Shown here: in pieces, positions 9,025-19,040 of the stretch | Numbering within the stretch: the first letter of the stretch is position 1 | Layout of the letters: the number at the start of each line of letters is the position of its first letter | DNA from: Clostridium tunisiense TJ | GTDB lineage: Bacteria; Bacillota; Clostridia; Clostridiales; Clostridiaceae | Reading direction: 5' to 3' | Length of the DNA: 64,000 bases | Assembly: GCF_000300195.1 (NCBI RefSeq) | Contig: NZ_AMQH01000004.1 | Location: 124,001 to 188,000, forward strand | Made by a program: the position numbers and the translations under genes | The notes under the pieces: generated by a model | Databases searched by the model: none | Told to the model about the DNA's origin: nothing | The model's input: only the letters and a program-made list of their open reading frames with translations

Positions 9025-9501
9025 CTAGGCTTGGGTTTGATTTACAGCTCCATTTTCATTTTGACCTGAGGCAGTATTTTCATTATTTTCTACTGAAGAG
9101 TTATTTTGAGCTTTTAGCAAATCACGGATTTCAGTAAGAAGTAACTCTTCCTTGGATGGTTTTGATTCTTCCTTAACAGGTTGTGCACATGACTCTTTCC
9201 TTTTAAACTTATTAATAAATTTAATAAACAAAAAGATAGAAAATGCTACAATTACAAAATCGATGATGTTTTGTAAGAAGATTCCATACTTAAGGACGAT
9301 AGGATCTCCACCTCCAAAAGTAGGTATAGGCTGAGCTAAACCTGCCACATTAACTTTACCTAGCAATAATCCAAGTAGAGGAGTTATAATGTCGTTAACA
9401 AGAGAACTAACAATTTTACCAAAAGCTCCCCCGATAATTACCCCTACAGCTAAGTCAATAACATTGCCTTTCATAGCAAACTCTTTAAATTCTTTTAACA
9501 T
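9025..9501 (-). CDS. mscL: Large-conductance mechanosensitive channel MscL
   Basis: This homo-pentameric membrane channel opens on hypo-osmotic shock. The signature N terminus [20 protein letters not shown] is intact, followed by TM1, a short extracellular loop with [14 protein letters not shown]2 ([19 protein letters not shown]) and a charged cytoplasmic tail longer than in E. coli. AAAGGGTG lies 6 nt before ATG 9501; the GTG nine bases upstream is inside that site, so 9501 is preferred. Monocistronic. Confidence 0.95.
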   Translation of the reverse strand: MLKEFKEFAMKGNVIDLAVGVIIGGAFGKIVSSLVNDIITPLLGLLLGKVNVAGLAQPIPTFGGGDPIVLKYGIFLQNIIDFVIVAFSIFLFIKFINKFKRKESCAQPVKEESKPSKEELLLTEIRDLLKAQNNSSVENNENTASGQNENGAVNQTQA

Positions 9502-9717
9502 ATAATACACCCTTTACAAATTTATTTGTAGGAAATCAGTTTAACGTTCAATTTAAACATGAGTACATCTTAAGGTCATTAAGCCTTATAAAAAATATAC
9601 TTATATTTATCTAAAGTTTGTGATTTTGCTTAAAATTAAACTAGCTAGAGACTAGTGATTTCCTAAAAAATTTTTTTATAATTAAATGGAAGTTTGCTTT
9701 TTACGTCTAAAGTAATT

Positions 9718-11154
9718 TTAGTAAGCTTTTCCCCAATAAACTAATTTACTTGCTTCTTTTCCGCAGCAAATACATTTATCACTTATATTTTCCTGTGCAA
9801 AAGGCATACATCTTGAAGTAACTCCAGCAACTTCTTTAAGTTTATCTTCGCAAGCCTTATCTCCGCACCACATAGCTTTAATAAATCCTGGCTTAGTATT
9901 TGCAATTTCAATAAAACTATCCAAGTCAGTTGCAGAGTAGGTTTTCTCCTCTGCACTGTTTCTTGCTTTTTCGAGAAGTTCTATCTGCATTAAGTCTAAG
10001 ATTTCTATGATTTTATTTTCTATTTCCTCAAGAGAAACTATAAGCTTTTCTCTTGTATCTCTTCTAACTAAAACAGCTTGATTATTTTCTATATCCTTAG
10101 GGCCCATTTCAACTCTAATAGGAACACCTTTCATCTCGTACTCATTAAACTTCCAGCCAGGCATTTTATCAGAAGCATCTAGCTTAACTCTAGCTACTTT
10201 AGAGATTCTGTCTTTAAGCTCTGAAGCTTTATCTAAAACCCCTTCTTTATGCTGAGCAATTGGCACAATTATTACTTGGGTTGGAGCAATTCTTGGTGGA
10301 AGTACAAGACCACTATTATCACCATGAACCATGATTATAGCTCCGATTAAACGAGTAGTTACACCCCAAGAGGTTTCATGAACATATTGTAATTTTCCAG
10401 TTTTATCTGAGTATTGAATTCCAAAAGCCTTAGCAAAGTTATCTCCAAAGTTGTGAGAAGTTCCATTTTGAAGAGCCTTACCATCATGCATTAAGCTTTC
10501 TATAGTATAAGTTGCAACAGCACCAGCGAACTTTTCTTTATCAGTTTTTCTTCCTTTAACCACTGGAATTGCAAGAACTTTTTCACATAAATCTGCATAA
10601 AGATTTAAAATATCAACAGTTTCTTTTTCAGCTTCCTCTGGAGTAGCATGGATAGTGTGACCTTCTTGCCATAAAAATTCTGTAGTTCTTAAGAAAGGCC
10701 TTGTAGTTTTTTCCCATCTAACTACAGAACACCACTGATTGTATAGTTTAGGAAGATCATTGTAAGATTGAACAATTTTTGCATAATGCTCACAAAATAA
10801 AGTTTCAGAAGTTGGTCTAACGCATAATCTTTCTGCAAGAGGTTCAGAACCACCATGGGTTACCCAAGCAACCTCAGGGGCAAAACCTTCAACATGATCC
10901 TTTTCCTTTTGAAGTAAGCTTTCAGGTATAAACATTGGCATATAAACATTTTCATGACCAGTAGCCTTTAGCTTTTCATCTAAGTTTTTTTGAATGTTTT
11001 CCCAGATTGCATAACCATAAGGTCTTATAATCATACAACCCTTAACACTTGAATAATCAACAAGTTCAGCTTTCTTTACGATATCTGTATACCATTGAGC
11101 AAAATCTTCATCCATAGAAGTTATTGCTTCAACAAACTTTTTTCCTTTTGACAT
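9718..11154 (-). CDS. proS: Prolyl-tRNA synthetase, compact archaeal/eukaryal-like type
   Basis: This class II aminoacyl-tRNA synthetase attaches proline to tRNA-Pro. At 478 residues it is the short form (ProS3 type) without the bacterial editing insertion. Visible landmarks are the class II motif 2 region [20 protein letters not shown] followed by GHTIHA, a [22 protein letters not shown] block, motif 3 around [19 protein letters not shown], and a C-terminal zinc-binding-like cysteine set (CGDKACE...CICCGKE). Many clostridia carry this type beside or instead of the long ProS. No T-box leader is visible upstream. Confidence 0.95.
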   Translation of the reverse strand: MSKGKKFVEAITSMDEDFAQWYTDIVKKAELVDYSSVKGCMIIRPYGYAIWENIQKNLDEKLKATGHENVYMPMFIPESLLQKEKDHVEGFAPEVAWVTHGGSEPLAERLCVRPTSETLFCEHYAKIVQSYNDLPKLYNQWCSVVRWEKTTRPFLRTTEFLWQEGHTIHATPEEAEKETVDILNLYADLCEKVLAIPVVKGRKTDKEKFAGAVATYTIESLMHDGKALQNGTSHNFGDNFAKAFGIQYSDKTGKLQYVHETSWGVTTRLIGAIIMVHGDNSGLVLPPRIAPTQVIIVPIAQHKEGVLDKASELKDRISKVARVKLDASDKMPGWKFNEYEMKGVPIRVEMGPKDIENNQAVLVRRDTREKLIVSLEEIENKIIEILDLMQIELLEKARNSAEEKTYSATDLDSFIEIANTKPGFIKAMWCGDKACEDKLKEVAGVTSRCMPFAQENISDKCICCGKEASKLVYWGKAY

Positions 11155-11267
11155 AATTTTTTACCTCTTTTTTCAATATTTTGATTTTTATATATAATTT
11201 AAGTTAATAAACACATTTTGTCAATATGCCAAGATGTAGTGAGAAGTCCAAACAAGAAAGTTTATAA

Positions 11268-12191
11268 TTATTGACCTAAAACTTCTTCTTTACCTTCCTT
11301 TAGTATTTCAACTTGTAATTCCTCTTCTGGTTTTTCCTTTGCAAGAAGCACCACAGAAACCAAGATTAAAACAGTGCCTAGGAAAACACTAAAAGTGAAG
11401 GCTTCTTTAAATAATATTATACCCATAATTATGCTTACTATGGGTTCAAAAGTGCCTAGTATGGCAGAAGGAGAAGGACCAATAATTTTTATAGCCATCA
11501 TAAGCAGTAATATGGATGCTATATTTGATATCAATGAAATTCCAATAAGAGAAGTAACTGTATAAGTATTTATTGGAAGAGCAATATTTCCTGTTAAGGC
11601 TGTTGCAGTGAAGATAGTTATTCCAGCAAAGATACTTATATAGAATACAGACACTAAATTATCTACGGTTTTTAGTGCTGAGTTATTCATACCAAAGATA
11701 GATATAGAATGAGTAAATCCTGAAGCTAAAGCAAGGACAACTCCAATTATATTTATATTTTCAAATTTGAAGCCTACTAAAAGATAAATACTAAGCATTG
11801 ATAAAAATAAGGATATTAATTTATTTTTAGTAAGAGGGTCTTTGAAAAATATTCGGTTTGCAGCCACCACCACAGCAGGATAAATGAAATGCAAGGTTGT
11901 TGCAAGTCCTGTAGGAATATAGTTATAAGAAAAAAATAACAAAGATGCTGTGGGGACAAAGCCACAAAGAGCTACTACAGATAGAGCTTTAAGCTGATTT
12001 TTATCTATCTTATAATTCACCTTTTTAAAAAGAAAATATACAAAAAGAATAAGTGCAGAAAGCAAAAATCTAGTGCTTAAGATGGATAAAGTATTAGAAC
12101 CGTTATTAGCTGCATATTTTGCGAAAATAGGCATAATCCCAAAGGCAGCAGAAGATAACAAGGCATATATTATGCCATTAATTTTTTTCAT
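11268..12191 (-). CDS. EamA/DMT-superfamily transporter
   Basis: There are ten predicted membrane helices in two EamA halves (about residues 4-135 and 148-285), typical of drug/metabolite transporters. The N-terminal SSAAFGIMPIFAKYAANNG and C-terminal ILGTFEPIVSIIMGIILFKE segments are characteristic. The substrate cannot be inferred. The C-terminal tail is charged. Downstream of it, on the same strand, is proS, but a 113-bp gap with a separate ribosome binding site makes an operon uncertain. Confidence 0.88.
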   Translation of the reverse strand: MKKINGIIYALLSSAAFGIMPIFAKYAANNGSNTLSILSTRFLLSALILFVYFLFKKVNYKIDKNQLKALSVVALCGFVPTASLLFFSYNYIPTGLATTLHFIYPAVVVAANRIFFKDPLTKNKLISLFLSMLSIYLLVGFKFENINIIGVVLALASGFTHSISIFGMNNSALKTVDNLVSVFYISIFAGITIFTATALTGNIALPINTYTVTSLIGISLISNIASILLLMMAIKIIGPSPSAILGTFEPIVSIIMGIILFKEAFTFSVFLGTVLILVSVVLLAKEKPEEELQVEILKEGKEEVLGQ

Positions 12192-12298
12192 GTCATCACC
12201 TCAATAATATATTTATGTATTTTGTTTTCAACGATAAATCTTTCCAAGGATAATTCTATCATTTTATGAAGAATATAAACAGGTTTAATATACAAAAA

Positions 12299-12425
12299 TT
12301 AGGTTCCATAGAGAACCCAAGTGAATAATTAACGTCTACATTGAGCATACCTTGGTATTTCAAGGCTTTTTCAAGATGAATTTCATTCATCAGAAATAGA
12401 TTAAACTTTTACTAAGGGAACCTAC
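12299..12425 (+). repeat. MITE-like repeat, copy 2
   Basis: The ends TTAGGTTCC and GGGAACCTA form short terminal inverted repeats, and an internal GATGAATTTCATTCATC hairpin is present. Internal blocks ACCTTGGT and GCTTTTT match the copy at 861-947 in opposite orientation. No ORF lies inside. Confidence 0.45.
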
Positions 12426-12827
12426 AACTGGGGTGTATGAAAAGGTTACTACTAATTTCTATTCATATTAAGCTTAAGGTTTAGGAATATTATTACAGGA
12501 GTTTCATGGTAAAATAAAGTCATAACAATATGTTAGGAAGCTTATGGACAAACTAGCAAATTTAAATCATTTACATAGTTAGATATATTTATTAAGTATA
12601 TTTATTGAATAAATATATCTTTAAAAGTTATGAATAAAACTTGTGGATAATTATAATGGACAAGGCTTGACTAATGCCAGTATTGTGATTTGTAGATAGA
12701 CAAGCTCAAAATCTATATAGCTTTTCGGAATGAAAACTTGGTCAACTCAAGAATAACTTACATATTTACAATGAATTCAGCTTGAAAAGAGCTGAATAAA
12801 AAAAGTTTTTGCTAAAAATAAAATATG

Positions 12828-12855
12828 GGAACTTTTTAAGCATTAACATAGTCTT
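12828..12855 (+). promoter_or_regulatory. Candidate ECF-sigma promoter (autoregulation)
   Basis: GGAAC at 12,828 and GTCT at 12,851 are separated by 18 bp, close to the GGAAC / CGTC arrangement of many ECF promoters, 45 bp upstream of the sigma gene. The first sigma operon has no equivalent obvious site, so this is tentative. Confidence 0.35.
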
Positions 12856-12896
12856 AGTTACAAAAGGGTATTGAGATAAAAAACGGAGGTGAAGTT

Positions 12897-13472
12897 TTGA
12901 TTACTGATGAGTTATTAGTAGCAAAGGTACTAAAGGGTGAACGTGATGCTTTTGATATTCTTATTAGAAAGTATCAAGGAATTATTTATAATTACATTTT
13001 TAAGAATACCTTGAACAAGGAAGATTCAGAAGATATTACTCAGGAGGTTTTTATAAAAGCTTATAAAAATTTGTATAGACTTGAAAATAAAGAAAGGTTC
13101 TATAGTTGGTTATTTAAGATAGCTATAAACACTATGAATACTTCTTTCAAAGCAAAAAAGCAACACAATTTTATAGAGGAAAGTGAAATGCTTCATATTA
13201 AGTGTAATGTAAATGACACTCCAGAAGAGCGGCTTCAAATAAAGGAAGAAAACCTAGAATTATTAAAAAGATTAAGTGTTCTTAATGAAGAAGAAAAAAA
13301 TGCAATGATTTTAAAATATGTACAGGGATTTTCTTATAAAGAAGTTGGAGAAATTCTAGGCATCAAAGAAGAAACAATTAAAACTAAGCTTCATAGAGCA
13401 AAAAAGAAACTACATGACCTTAATAGAAAGAGTATAAATAAGGAGAGGGTTTTAAATGAAGTGCAATACTAA
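12897..13472 (+). CDS. ECF-type RNA polymerase sigma factor (second paralogue)
   Basis: It is clearly paralogous to the factor at 1208, with the same 2.x region (EDITQEVFIKAYKNLY, FYSWLFKIAINTM) and the same region 4 helix-turn-helix (GFSYKEVGEILGIKEETIKTKLHRAKKKL, read as two adjacent pieces). The start is TTG 12,897, 5 nt after GGAGGTG. It overlaps the anti-sigma gene by 17 bp, as in the first pair. Differences in region 4 between the two suggest distinct -35 recognition. Confidence 0.93.
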   Translation: MITDELLVAKVLKGERDAFDILIRKYQGIIYNYIFKNTLNKEDSEDITQEVFIKAYKNLYRLENKERFYSWLFKIAINTMNTSFKAKKQHNFIEESEMLHIKCNVNDTPEERLQIKEENLELLKRLSVLNEEEKNAMILKYVQGFSYKEVGEILGIKEETIKTKLHRAKKKLHDLNRKSINKERVLNEVQY

Positions 13473-14649
13473 TAAGTTGTTCGCTTATATTGATGAGACT
13501 TTAAAGGATGAAGATATAATAAAGATAGAAGAGCATTTAGAAAACTGTGAAGTTTGCAGAGAAGCTGTAGATACTTTTAAATTAATGGAAACCGTTGGAG
13601 AGCAAAATTATCATGTAGACATAGATGTGGTGGACAGGGTAAGAAGTTTAACTGATGATGAGTTTTATAGCAACAAAAAACTATTTTTTATGAATAAGTT
13701 TTTACCAAAGAAGAAAAGTTTTATAAAGTATGCCTCTGTAGCAACAATTGCTATTGTTATGGCAACTGGGGCATTAAATGCCAGTAAATTTATCTTTGGT
13801 GAACATATAAAGGGAAGTAATGTGGCTCCTGCTAGTCCCACTCCACAGGTTGTGGAGGAGAACAAAAATTATAATAAGAACTATGAATTAAGAGAAAAAA
13901 ATATTGAGGAATTAGAATTGTCAGATATGGAGAAAGAGCAGCTAGAGAGGCATCCACTAGGTGAAAAGGTAAAGAATAATTTTAAGTATCCAGATAAAGA
14001 AGAACTTCACTTTAAGCTATATAATGCTGTGGAAAATTTTAAAACTGCCAAAGGGGAGTTTATTGAGGAATGGCCAAATTTAACGGCTTCTATGAAAGGT
14101 AGTTTTATAGTTGATGTAGAAAATAAAGCTTCAGTATCTGTGGATGAAACAGAAGGGAAAAAGCCTATAACCTTAATTTATCATAATGATAAAAGAAAAA
14201 CCTACGATGACAATAATAAAATTTATAGAGAATTTGATGAAGTTCAGCATAAGGGAAAAAATATGATAGTAAGACCAATTAGAATCTTTTTACACCCAGC
14301 CCTTACAAGATCAGACACAGGTTATTTAGGGGTAAGTAAATTTATTATTTCCAATGAGGCAATTCCAACCTATTTAGCTGCTTATGAGGATTGGGAGTAC
14401 ACAGAGTCAACCTTTTTAGGAAGAGCTACCTATAAGTTAGAAGGAGTAATTGATAGATCAATGACTGAGCGTTCTTATGGTAAATTCTCTTTAATTATGG
14501 ATAAAGAAACTGGGATAATGCTTAAATTTTTATCCTTTGATGATAAAGGAAATGTAAAACACAAAGTAGAGTGTACTAAGTTAGAATTAAATACGCCTAT
14601 AGATGAGGGTGTGTACAACAAAGATACTTCTGGATATGTAAAAAAATAA
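13456..14649 (+). CDS. ZAS-domain anti-sigma factor with large RseB/LolA-like extracellular domain
   Basis: The N-terminal zinc finger H27-x3-C31-x2-C34 is identical in spacing to the paralogue at 1764. A membrane helix lies near residues 93-110. The extracytoplasmic part (about 270 residues) resembles lipoprotein-carrier/RseB-like sensory folds, from ENFKTAKGEFIEEW through the beta-rich KPITLIYHNDKRKTYDDNN and later YGKFSLIMDKETGIMLKF. It probably binds a lipid or envelope ligand and controls release of the 12.9-kb sigma. It is translationally coupled to the sigma gene by overlap. Confidence 0.85.
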   Translation: MKCNTNKLFAYIDETLKDEDIIKIEEHLENCEVCREAVDTFKLMETVGEQNYHVDIDVVDRVRSLTDDEFYSNKKLFFMNKFLPKKKSFIKYASVATIAIVMATGALNASKFIFGEHIKGSNVAPASPTPQVVEENKNYNKNYELREKNIEELELSDMEKEQLERHPLGEKVKNNFKYPDKEELHFKLYNAVENFKTAKGEFIEEWPNLTASMKGSFIVDVENKASVSVDETEGKKPITLIYHNDKRKTYDDNNKIYREFDEVQHKGKNMIVRPIRIFLHPALTRSDTGYLGVSKFIISNEAIPTYLAAYEDWEYTESTFLGRATYKLEGVIDRSMTERSYGKFSLIMDKETGIMLKFLSFDDKGNVKHKVECTKLELNTPIDEGVYNKDTSGYVKK

Positions 14650-14662
14650 GAAAATAAAAAGT

Positions 14663-14716
14663 TAGCCTATAGGTTAAATTACTAAGCAAAGTAATTTAAT
14701 CTATAGGCTTTTTTAT
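14663..14716 (+). terminator. Terminator of the second sigma operon
   Basis: The stem AGCCTATAG...TTAAATTACT / AGTAATTTAA..CTATAGGCT is followed by TTTTTTA. Confidence 0.9.
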
Positions 14717-15206
14717 TATATAGAGAACCAATATGTAACACTTATTAGAATAAACTCAGATGATACCTTAGCTAAGGTGACGATAGATATGAAGTCATCA
14801 TTGAAGAAAAATACAATGAAAGAGTTAAAACAATGGCAAATTTTCAATAAGTATTAATATCAAAGTTAATACAAAAGTATGAGAAAGGGGGGGACATGAG
14901 ATTGGTAATAGGAAATACTCAAGGAGGGCATAGCCAATAAGATAATTACACAATATAAATGTAGTTATTAATAAAGGGATAGCACATACTTTTACTCCTT
15001 TTTCATCAGATACCATATAAGATTACAAGGGTAATGTATTTAATGAGGTGAATGCTATAGGATTTTATAGACAAATGTGTATATTCTAAAATAAAAAAAT
15101 ATTAACTTCCTGTAAATACATTAATTACTGTATTCACATTATATTACATATAATGCAATATAATGTTATACACCATGTTAATATTATATCAAAGGGAGGT
15201 GAGCAA
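14717..15206. other. 490-bp stretch with a decayed gene fragment
   Basis: On the + strand a frame ending at TAA 14,852-14,854 reads like a natural C terminus (DDTLAKVTIDMKSSLKK...), but it has no start and runs into the terminator, so it is probably a remnant. A 63-codon hydrophobic - strand frame (14,825-15,016) lacks a ribosome binding site and is not accepted. The remainder is the AT-rich leader of the M28 peptidase gene. Confidence 0.35.
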
Positions 15207-16196
15207 TTGGTTTTTAAAAAAAAATTATTACTTCTAGCTGTATTAAGTGTTACTTTACTACTAGTATTAGGCTTATTTTATAGTAAGAATAATTCTAGTA
15301 TTTCTATGAAAAATGAACCTATTGAAAATATGAAGTTAATAGTAAACAAACTATGTTCGGAAGAGTTTGAAGGAAGATTAATTGGAAGCAAGGGGAACAT
15401 TCTAACTGAGAAATATATAAATAACATATATTCTGCTATTGAATTAGAACCTGTATTGGAAAAGGGTTTTTATCATACTTATTCATACGACCCTAGTTTA
15501 GTGACCAGAGAAGAAGGTAAAGATTCTGTAGAGACAACCGCCAACAATATAATTGGGAAAATAAGTGGGACAAACTCTAATAAAGCAATTATTTTATCTG
15601 CACACTTTGATCATTTAGGCAAAAGAAAAGGTGATATTTACAAAGGAGCAGTTGATAATGCTTCGGGAATTGCTACAATGATACAATTAGCACTTCTTTT
15701 GAAAAATGATTCATCAAGTAATGCGTTTAAATATGATATAGTGTTTGCTGCATTTAATGGTGAAGAGTTTGGACTAACTGGCAGTGAAAACTTTGCTAAT
15801 AAAATTTCTGACTTGTATGATGATGTTATTAATATAAATATTGATTCAATAGGCTATAAAGACGGGGGAGATGTAGCACTTTTCAATACATTTAAAAAGC
15901 CCAATGAATACAAAAAAATAAATGCAAATGAAGAGTATATTAAATTAACTAATAATATTAAGTCATCGTTTAATAAGAATGGTGTAAGTGCAACTAAAAA
16001 AGATTTGGGTGTAGGAAGTGATGATTTTTATTTTCAGAAAAAAGATTACACAAGCATTTCTATTTCAGAAGATAATATTAGAAGAATTATTCATACACCA
16101 AATGATACTACAGAAGTTATCGATTATAACAGATTAGAAAGGGTTGTAAATTCGGTACGAGATTTTATAAATAACCATATAGACAGTTTTAATTAA
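15207..16196 (+). CDS. M28-family zinc metallopeptidase, secreted or membrane-anchored
   Basis: An N-terminal hydrophobic segment (about residues 5-22) is followed by an M28 aminopeptidase-like domain. The metal-ligand motifs are visible: AHFDHLG (His, Asp), AVDNASG (Asp), FNGEEFGLTGS (Glu-Glu), NIDSIG (Asp) and IHTPND (His). It should release N-terminal residues outside the cell. GGGAGGTGAG just upstream selects TTG 15,207; the longer frame from 15,153 is not supported. Monocistronic, with its own terminator. Confidence 0.88.
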   Translation: MVFKKKLLLLAVLSVTLLLVLGLFYSKNNSSISMKNEPIENMKLIVNKLCSEEFEGRLIGSKGNILTEKYINNIYSAIELEPVLEKGFYHTYSYDPSLVTREEGKDSVETTANNIIGKISGTNSNKAIILSAHFDHLGKRKGDIYKGAVDNASGIATMIQLALLLKNDSSSNAFKYDIVFAAFNGEEFGLTGSENFANKISDLYDDVININIDSIGYKDGGDVALFNTFKKPNEYKKINANEEYIKLTNNIKSSFNKNGVSATKKDLGVGSDDFYFQKKDYTSISISEDNIRRIIHTPNDTTEVIDYNRLERVVNSVRDFINNHIDSFN

Positions 16197-16205
16197 AAAT
16201 AATAT

Positions 16206-16258
16206 TTAAAGTAAAGTGAGGTAGTAGATTAATTTCTACTACCTATTTTACTTTAAAG
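16206..16258. terminator. Bidirectional terminator
   Basis: The arms TTTAAAGTAAA..AGGTAGTAG and CTACTACCT..TTTTACTTTAAA lie between the convergent peptidase and MFS genes. Confidence 0.88.
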
Positions 16259-16313
16259 GAATATGAATTCCTATATATTTGTAACATCTAATATAGCTTT
16301 GTTAACTTTACAC

Positions 16314-18026
16314 CTAAGCCTCTTTTGTTTTCCCTTTAAGCAGTATGGATAAAACTAAGCCTATAAAAGCAATTACAGCTGCACCTAGGAATAGTTTGCT
16401 AAAGCCACTATTTAAAGTTGTTTGGAAGGTATTTTCTAGTACAGTTCTAGAGCTTTCTATTTGTGACAAGTAGTCAGTTTTCATGGTAGCTAGAGCAGCA
16501 TCAGGAGAAACTCCTTGAGGAAGGCTCTTACTTAAACCTTGTTTTATCATTGGAGCAACCTTGTCTATCATAGAAGAAGCAAAGTTTTTAAGAACATCAA
16601 CTACAGTAGTTACATCTGCACTTTGAAGGCTTGCTAGAGCTTCAGGTGATATGCTACCAGAACCAAAGCTTTGAGCTGGAGCATTTGCTCCCATACTTAT
16701 CTTTGGCATTAAAGCCATTAAATTTCCTTGAAGATTTTTAGCTGCATCTGTTATGAAGTTTATAAGTAGATTTGGAGAAATTGCAACCCCGATAGAACGT
16801 ATCAAGGACAGTGTTGCTTGAGCTGAAGCAGTTTCACTTTCAGATACATTAGTTTGAATTAAATAATTTAGTGGTGTACCCATAGTAAAGCCCATACCTA
16901 AGCCCATGAAAGCAAGTCCTAAAATTAAAGTTATCATAGAAGGATAGCTGATTACTAAAGTTGCCATAATTAAAGCACCTATTAGGGTACAAGAGTAACC
17001 TAGAATTAAGATGAACTTAGCAGAAAACTTATCTATAAGTCTTCCACCTAAAGGTGCGCAGAACCCTGCAAACACTGCCATTAAAGTTACCAAATAACCA
17101 CCTGAACCAGTTTTAAGTTTAAGAACGTTTTCTCCGAATTGAGGTATAAACACTATTCCCATCATACCAGCACCAGTGATAAAACCTATAGAAAGGGTAA
17201 GAGCTATTTGACGGTTTGTGAAGTATTTTAAATTAATTACTGGGTCTTCCACTTTTCTCTCAATAGCAAAGAAAATTGGTAGAAGTATTATAAAGGCTAT
17301 TAAGTAAGGATACACATTAGTTGATTTTATGCTGTTAGCAAAATCATGAAACTTAAGATTTGTTAAAGCATACATAAGAGAAAGTATTAGAGCGGTTACT
17401 ACTATGCTTCCCTTTACGTCCATTTTTGTAGGTGCCTTAGTAACTTTTTCCTCTTTAATTGTCATAGAGGCTATAACTACTATGATACAAATAGGAACAT
17501 TAATTAAGAATAGAACCCCCCAGTTAGAGTTTCCTGATAAACTTAAAAGGGCAGAACCTACTGTTGGTCCAAGGATATTAGCAATACCAAATATTGCCCC
17601 AACTAAACCAAGGGCAGTACCTCTTTTTTCTGGAGGAAAGCTTTCCCCAATGTAAGCTGTAGCAATTGGAATAATTCCACCACCACCAATAGCTTGAATT
17701 ACTCTAGAAACTAATAAAAAGGAAAAACCTCCAAAGTAGTTTGATAGGCCGCATAATAAAGATCCAATTCCGAACACAACAATACTAAAAGTAAATAATT
17801 TCTTCTTGCCATATCTATCCGATATCTTGCCAATTATAGGCATGGATACCGCATAAGCTAAGGTATAAATGGTAATCATCCAAATACTATCATTTGGAGA
17901 TACTGATAAAGAGTTTGCAATAACTGTTCTAGCAGGGGAAACTATCCCAGAGTCAAGTGCCCCTATAAAGATACCTAATAAAAACATGATAAGTACTAAA
18001 GTTTTGTTATTCTTCATTTTTTTCAT
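16314..18026 (-). CDS. MFS drug efflux transporter, DHA2/EmrB type
   Basis: This multidrug:proton antiporter has 14 predicted helices. Motif A appears as GKISDRYGKKKLF after helix 2, and motif C-like GAIFGIANILGPTVGS is present. Unusually, a loop of about 130 residues rich in Ala/Gln/Ser (about residues 415-545) lies before the last helix, a feature of some Firmicute DHA2 members. It is preceded by a TGAAC-TGA-GTTCA site and lies downstream of a TetR gene on the same strand that carries the same half-sites, so TetR control is likely. The start is ATG 18,026, 6 nt after AAAGGAG. Confidence 0.92.
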   Translation of the reverse strand: MKKMKNNKTLVLIMFLLGIFIGALDSGIVSPARTVIANSLSVSPNDSIWMITIYTLAYAVSMPIIGKISDRYGKKKLFTFSIVVFGIGSLLCGLSNYFGGFSFLLVSRVIQAIGGGGIIPIATAYIGESFPPEKRGTALGLVGAIFGIANILGPTVGSALLSLSGNSNWGVLFLINVPICIIVVIASMTIKEEKVTKAPTKMDVKGSIVVTALILSLMYALTNLKFHDFANSIKSTNVYPYLIAFIILLPIFFAIERKVEDPVINLKYFTNRQIALTLSIGFITGAGMMGIVFIPQFGENVLKLKTGSGGYLVTLMAVFAGFCAPLGGRLIDKFSAKFILILGYSCTLIGALIMATLVISYPSMITLILGLAFMGLGMGFTMGTPLNYLIQTNVSESETASAQATLSLIRSIGVAISPNLLINFITDAAKNLQGNLMALMPKISMGANAPAQSFGSGSISPEALASLQSADVTTVVDVLKNFASSMIDKVAPMIKQGLSKSLPQGVSPDAALATMKTDYLSQIESSRTVLENTFQTTLNSGFSKLFLGAAVIAFIGLVLSILLKGKTKEA

Positions 18027-18040
18027 TTTTTTCTCCTTTC

Positions 18041-18053
18041 TGAACTGAGTTCA
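18041..18053. promoter_or_regulatory. Candidate TetR operator before the MFS gene
   Basis: TGAAC-TGA-GTTCA is a perfect 5-bp dyad sharing TGAAC/GTTCA half-sites with the longer palindrome upstream of the tetR gene. Confidence 0.55.
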
Positions 18054-18219
18054 TAATAATATAAAAAATATATGCTACTTGTGCTAATTTGCATTTTTAC
18101 AATAAATAATTAGCACAAGATAGTATTAGTAAGAAAATCCAGGACAAGTTTATGTAAAATGAATTAAAAAGTGAAGCGAGTTTGCATAAACGTCAAAGAT
18201 AAATATAGCTTTGAAATAT

Positions 18220-18753
18220 CTAGTTCAAATTCAAAATACTGTAAAATTCCTCAAAAGTTAAATCCTTATCCTTCGGCAAATAGAACATAGTTGGTACAAG
18301 GATTTTTGAAATTTTATACGAACTTAAGGAAGGATTTATCTCTCCCTTATCGATAGAGGTATCAATAATATTTTCTACTACACTATATAAGTGAGAGAAT
18401 ATTTTTTCTCTTGGGCATTGATTTTCATTGCTTACCATCATTGCCTCAAATACACCAGAGTAGATTTTAAAAAAGCCATCTAAATATCGAGCTAAGGTAA
18501 ATAATTTATTTTCTAGTGGTTCATCACTAGAAGGCAACGTATCAATATGGATTAGAATTTTCCTCCAGCTATTAAGAATTATTTCTCTAACTAGTTCATC
18601 CTTATTAGAGAAGTAGTTGTAAAAAGTGCCTACAGCAATGCCAGAGTTTTTGGCAACATCTCTAATATTAAGATTTACATAGCCATTTTCCAAAAGTAAC
18701 TCACTACCTTCAGTAAGAAGGGTTTCTTTTACATTCTCCAAAATCTTAGGCAT
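18220..18753 (-). CDS. TetR-family repressor of the adjacent efflux pump
   Basis: The N-terminal helix-turn-helix is clear: RDVAKNSGIAVGTFYNYFSNKDEL (residues about 27-50, read as two pieces). The C-terminal ligand domain of about 125 residues is divergent, as usual. GGAGA precedes ATG 18,753. A 25-bp perfect palindrome lies 27 bp upstream, so it is probably autoregulated. About 190 bp separate it from the downstream MFS gene, which has its own candidate operator. Confidence 0.9.
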   Translation of the reverse strand: MPKILENVKETLLTEGSELLLENGYVNLNIRDVAKNSGIAVGTFYNYFSNKDELVREIILNSWRKILIHIDTLPSSDEPLENKLFTLARYLDGFFKIYSGVFEAMMVSNENQCPREKIFSHLYSVVENIIDTSIDKGEINPSLSSYKISKILVPTMFYLPKDKDLTFEEFYSILNLN

Positions 18754-18780
18754 TATGTCTCCTTTCTCCTTACAAATATT

Positions 18781-18805
18781 ATAATATGAACCTGGTTCAT
18801 ATTAT
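18781..18805. promoter_or_regulatory. TetR-type operator palindrome
   Basis: The arms ATAATATGAACC and GGTTCATATTAT flank a single central T, forming a perfect 25-bp palindrome immediately upstream of the tetR gene. Confidence 0.75.
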
Positions 18806-19040
18806 GTTACAAGTATACTACAATTATTTATTAAAAACAACATTGAAAATTAATGATTTGGTAACAATTTATACGTGAATATTGTTTGAATAACTGGAAA
18901 AAATGTGATATTTTAGAATGAAATAAAATAAATTTGTATAATATACCTGATTTAATTTGAAGTTTTGGGGAGGTGCAATTTGAAGGATACTAATTATTAA
19001 ATATTTAATGTTTCTATTATTGGGGTAGGGGGAACGTATT

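Larger units (their letters stand above)
12192..12896. other. 705-bp gene-free stretch upstream of the second sigma operon
   Basis: No ORF is supported. The stretch contains the 12.3-kb repeat copy and, close to the sigma gene, a possible ECF-type promoter. The remainder is AT-rich with no recognised structure. Confidence 0.5.

Noticed and set aside
11155-11260. T-box leader before proS
   Set aside because: No specifier stem, no TGGnACC antiterminator core and too little space.
14825-15016. 63-codon hydrophobic - strand frame
   Set aside because: No ribosome binding site, composition typical of the reverse of AT-rich DNA, and it overlaps a + strand gene remnant.
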